Shown here: positions 5,127 through 6,033 of the stretch, piece by piece
Numbering within the stretch: the first letter of the stretch is position 1
How the letters are laid out: the number at the start of each line of letters is the position of its first letter
Origin: JBDGSM01 sp042217615
GTDB taxonomy: Archaea; Nanohalarchaeota; Nanosalinia; Nanosalinales; Nanosalinaceae
Direction of reading: 5' to 3'
NCBI GenBank assembly: GCA_042217615.1
Contig: JBDGSI010000031.1
Span: 1 to 6,033, forward strand
Length of the DNA: 6,033 nucleotides
Notes under the pieces: generated by a model
The model's input: the letters and a program-made list of their open reading frames with translations, nothing else
Database searches by the model: none
What the model was told of the DNA's origin: nothing
Program-made: the position numbers and the translations under genes

Positions 5127-5456
5127 GTGGAGATAGGCTCTGTAATACTTGGAGGAGTAGGGATGGTGACTTACGGGGCTATGACAGTCCTGCTCTACTT
5201 TGCGGTCCGTCACATGGAGAAAGATCCTGAAACCGCCGTAACAAAGTTCTACCTGAAGAAAGAAACCCAGGCTGCTTTCAAATCAATAGCAATGTCTATG
5301 ATTATCGTAGGCCTGCCGCTTCTTGTAGAGGCCTTCTCACGGCTGTACGGTTTGGAAACTCTTGGAAAAGTTGCCAGGGCCTCGATACCTTTCGTGATGT
5401 CAGGCCTTCTCTACGCCTACCTTATAATTTACAAAGTTACAGAGAGAACTAACTAG
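5127..5456 (+). CDS. Small three-helix membrane protein, module protein B1
   Basis: This 109-residue membrane protein has no family I recognise. It starts with GTG, supported by AGGAGGTT at 5111-5118. Hydrophobic segments lie at about 4-27, 54-70 and 86-102. A charged linker after helix 1 carries MEKDPETAVTKFYLKKETQAAFKSIA (30-55), nearly the same as in the partial gene at 5839. The two align without gaps over 65 residues with 32 identities by hand count. Helix order and linker placement mirror protein A, so A and B may be distant homologues forming a hetero-oligomer; this is inference. It lies 1 nt downstream of the A1 stop and is surely co-transcribed with it. Confidence 0.85.
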   Translation: MEIGSVILGGVGMVTYGAMTVLLYFAVRHMEKDPETAVTKFYLKKETQAAFKSIAMSMIIVGLPLLVEAFSRLYGLETLGKVARASIPFVMSGLLYAYLIIYKVTERTN

Positions 5457-5516
5457 GATTTAATACCTCTCCCATTAATAGGTTTTTTATTTCTGCAAGC
5501 CTCCTAGTTGAAGTGA
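5457..5516 (+). promoter_or_regulatory. Promoter spacer between the two A-B modules
   Basis: This 60-bp gap contains TTTTTTAT at 5483-5490, about 27-34 nt before the ATG at 5517. That fits a TATA box for a leaderless second transcript, and the same T-run may also terminate the first module. Confidence 0.45.
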
Positions 5517-5831
5517 ATGGCTCATAATCCTTCAGCCCTGCCCGTGGTAGTAATCTGCTTTATAGGGGCATTCGTATCCGTGCTTTTCTTGAATAAGTTG
5601 AGTAAAGGCAGCGGCAAAGCCATGACCAAAATGAAACTGGAAGCTGACAAAACAGTGAAAGAGTTCAAAGCACTGCTTTACATACATCTATATGAGACAG
5701 CAGTAATCTTCATGATTTTTCTGGCAAGCCTGGCAGGCAGTTCCATTTTTATAACAGTGGGAAGAATCCTGACAATAGTTTACGTAACAGCTTTCCTAGC
5801 AATACTTATCAGATGGTACAGGAGGTTCTAA
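5517..5831 (+). CDS. Small three-helix membrane protein, module protein A2
   Basis: This 104-residue paralogue of A1 has hydrophobic segments at about 7-27, 54-71 and 84-98. The linker reads AMTKMKLEADKTVKEFKAL (35-53) and the C-terminus is basic (RWYRRF). Conserved positions shared with A1 (KMKL, DK, EFKAL, ET, GR.LTI, RW.RR) are concentrated in the linker and at the ends of the membrane segments, as expected for functional rather than merely hydrophobic constraint. The ATG at 5517 is placed at leaderless distance from a T-rich box. B2 begins 7 nt after the stop. Function is unknown. Confidence 0.85.
   Translation: MAHNPSALPVVVICFIGAFVSVLFLNKLSKGSGKAMTKMKLEADKTVKEFKALLYIHLYETAVIFMIFLASLAGSSIFITVGRILTIVYVTAFLAILIRWYRRF
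5821..5827 (+). promoter_or_regulatory. Shine-Dalgarno for B2
   Basis: GGAGGTT overlaps the last A2 codons and lies 11 nt before the ATG at 5839. It matches the B1 ribosome-binding site in sequence and position, so the module architecture is duplicated along with the coding regions. Confidence 0.65.
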
Positions 5832-5838
5832 AAAAGAT

Positions 5839-6033
5839 ATGATAGTAGTAGGAGTGATATTCGGAGCTTTCAGCACAGTAATCTACGCAGCAATGACTTA
5901 CCTCCTGTACAAAATAGTGAAGAACATGGAGGAAGACCCAGAAACAGCGTTGACAAAGTTCTTCCTACAGGAAAGAGCGACAAAGGCCTTCAAAGCCCTG
6001 GCGGCCTCAACACTTCTCGTCTCCCTTCTACTA
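5839..6033 (+). CDS. Module protein B2, partial (C-terminus beyond window)
   Basis: From ATG 5839 the frame stays open for 65 codons to the window edge. The peptide starts MIVVGVIFGAFSTVIYAAMT, has a first hydrophobic segment at 2-27, then the linker MEEDPETALTKFFLQERATKAFKALA (30-55) and the beginning of helix 2. It aligns without gaps to B1 with 32 of 65 residues identical, including MxxDPETAxTKFxL and AFKxxA. The missing part should hold the rest of helix 2 and helix 3 if it follows B1. It completes the second A-B pair. Function is not recognised. Confidence 0.85.
   Translation, partial: MIVVGVIFGAFSTVIYAAMTYLLYKIVKNMEEDPETALTKFFLQERATKAFKALAASTLLVSLLL

Larger units (their letters stand above)
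170..5989. repeat. Dispersed highly iterated palindrome AGGCCT (18 copies)
   Basis: AGGCCT starts at 170, 348, 603, 851, 1303, 1680, 2006, 3011, 3179, 3589, 3924, 4038, 4349, 5056, 5309, 5329, 5402 and 5984. Eight copies are extended to AAGGCCTT (170, 603, 851, 1303, 1680, 3924, 4038, 5984). About one AGGCCT would be expected by base composition. The copies lie in genes on both strands and in intergenic DNA (170, 348, 3011). Confidence 0.8.

Noticed and set aside
1..6033. CTAG avoidance as in haloarchaea
   Set aside because: I found about a dozen CTAG sites, a mild deficit at most compared with the roughly 20 expected by composition, so no strong restriction-avoidance signal.
1..6033. CRISPR array, insertion sequence or long direct repeats
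   Set aside because: No regularly spaced repeats, transposase-like ORF or terminal inverted repeats were seen; similarity between the A-B modules is at the protein level only.

Overview
The window reads as archaeal. It has intron-bearing tRNA genes with bulge-helix-bulge splice sites, the archaeal rpsM-rpsD-rpsK-rpoD gene order, TATA-like boxes about 25-30 nt before start codons (leaderless transcripts), and short T-tracts after genes. S13 and S4 carry acidic C-terminal tails, RpoD is short and acidic, genes are small and tightly packed, and GC looks mid-40s by eye. Together these suggest a salt-adapted archaeon with a small genome, possibly a nanohaloarchaeon-like DPANN lineage. That placement is inference and rests on no database comparison.

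Layout: 1-99 (-) is the N-terminus of an unrecognised gene. 222-348 (+) is tRNA-Gln(TTG) with a 54-nt intron. 407-691 and 701-832 (+) encode a stand-alone parvulin prolyl isomerase and a 43-residue zinc ribbon. 848-1387 (-) encodes a DsbB-like disulfide-forming membrane protein, convergent with that pair. 1558-3599 (+) is the information-processing operon rpsM, rpsD, rpsK, rpoD. 3664-4515 (+) is an unrecognised charged helical protein with its own promoter. 4593-4729 (+) is tRNA-Leu(CAA), also with a 54-nt intron. 4802-6033 (+) holds two tandem copies of a two-gene small-membrane-protein module (A1-B1, A2-B2); the last gene runs off the window.

How the genes work together: rpsM/rpsD/rpsK/rpoD supply three small-subunit ribosomal proteins and an RNA polymerase assembly subunit, and the tRNAs add translation capacity. 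The parvulin and DsbB-like proteins both belong to protein folding (prolyl isomerisation and disulfide formation), although they are transcribed convergently. The A/B membrane proteins have no function I recognise. Each pair has a leaderless promoter before A and a GGAGGTT ribosome-binding site at the A/B junction, and both pairs keep the same charged linker motifs, which suggests A and B act together.

The two most notable signals are the tandem A-B duplication and a strong excess of the palindrome AGGCCT. I count 18 copies, 8 of them within AAGGCCTT, against about one expected. They lie in genes on both strands, in all codon phases, and in intergenic DNA.
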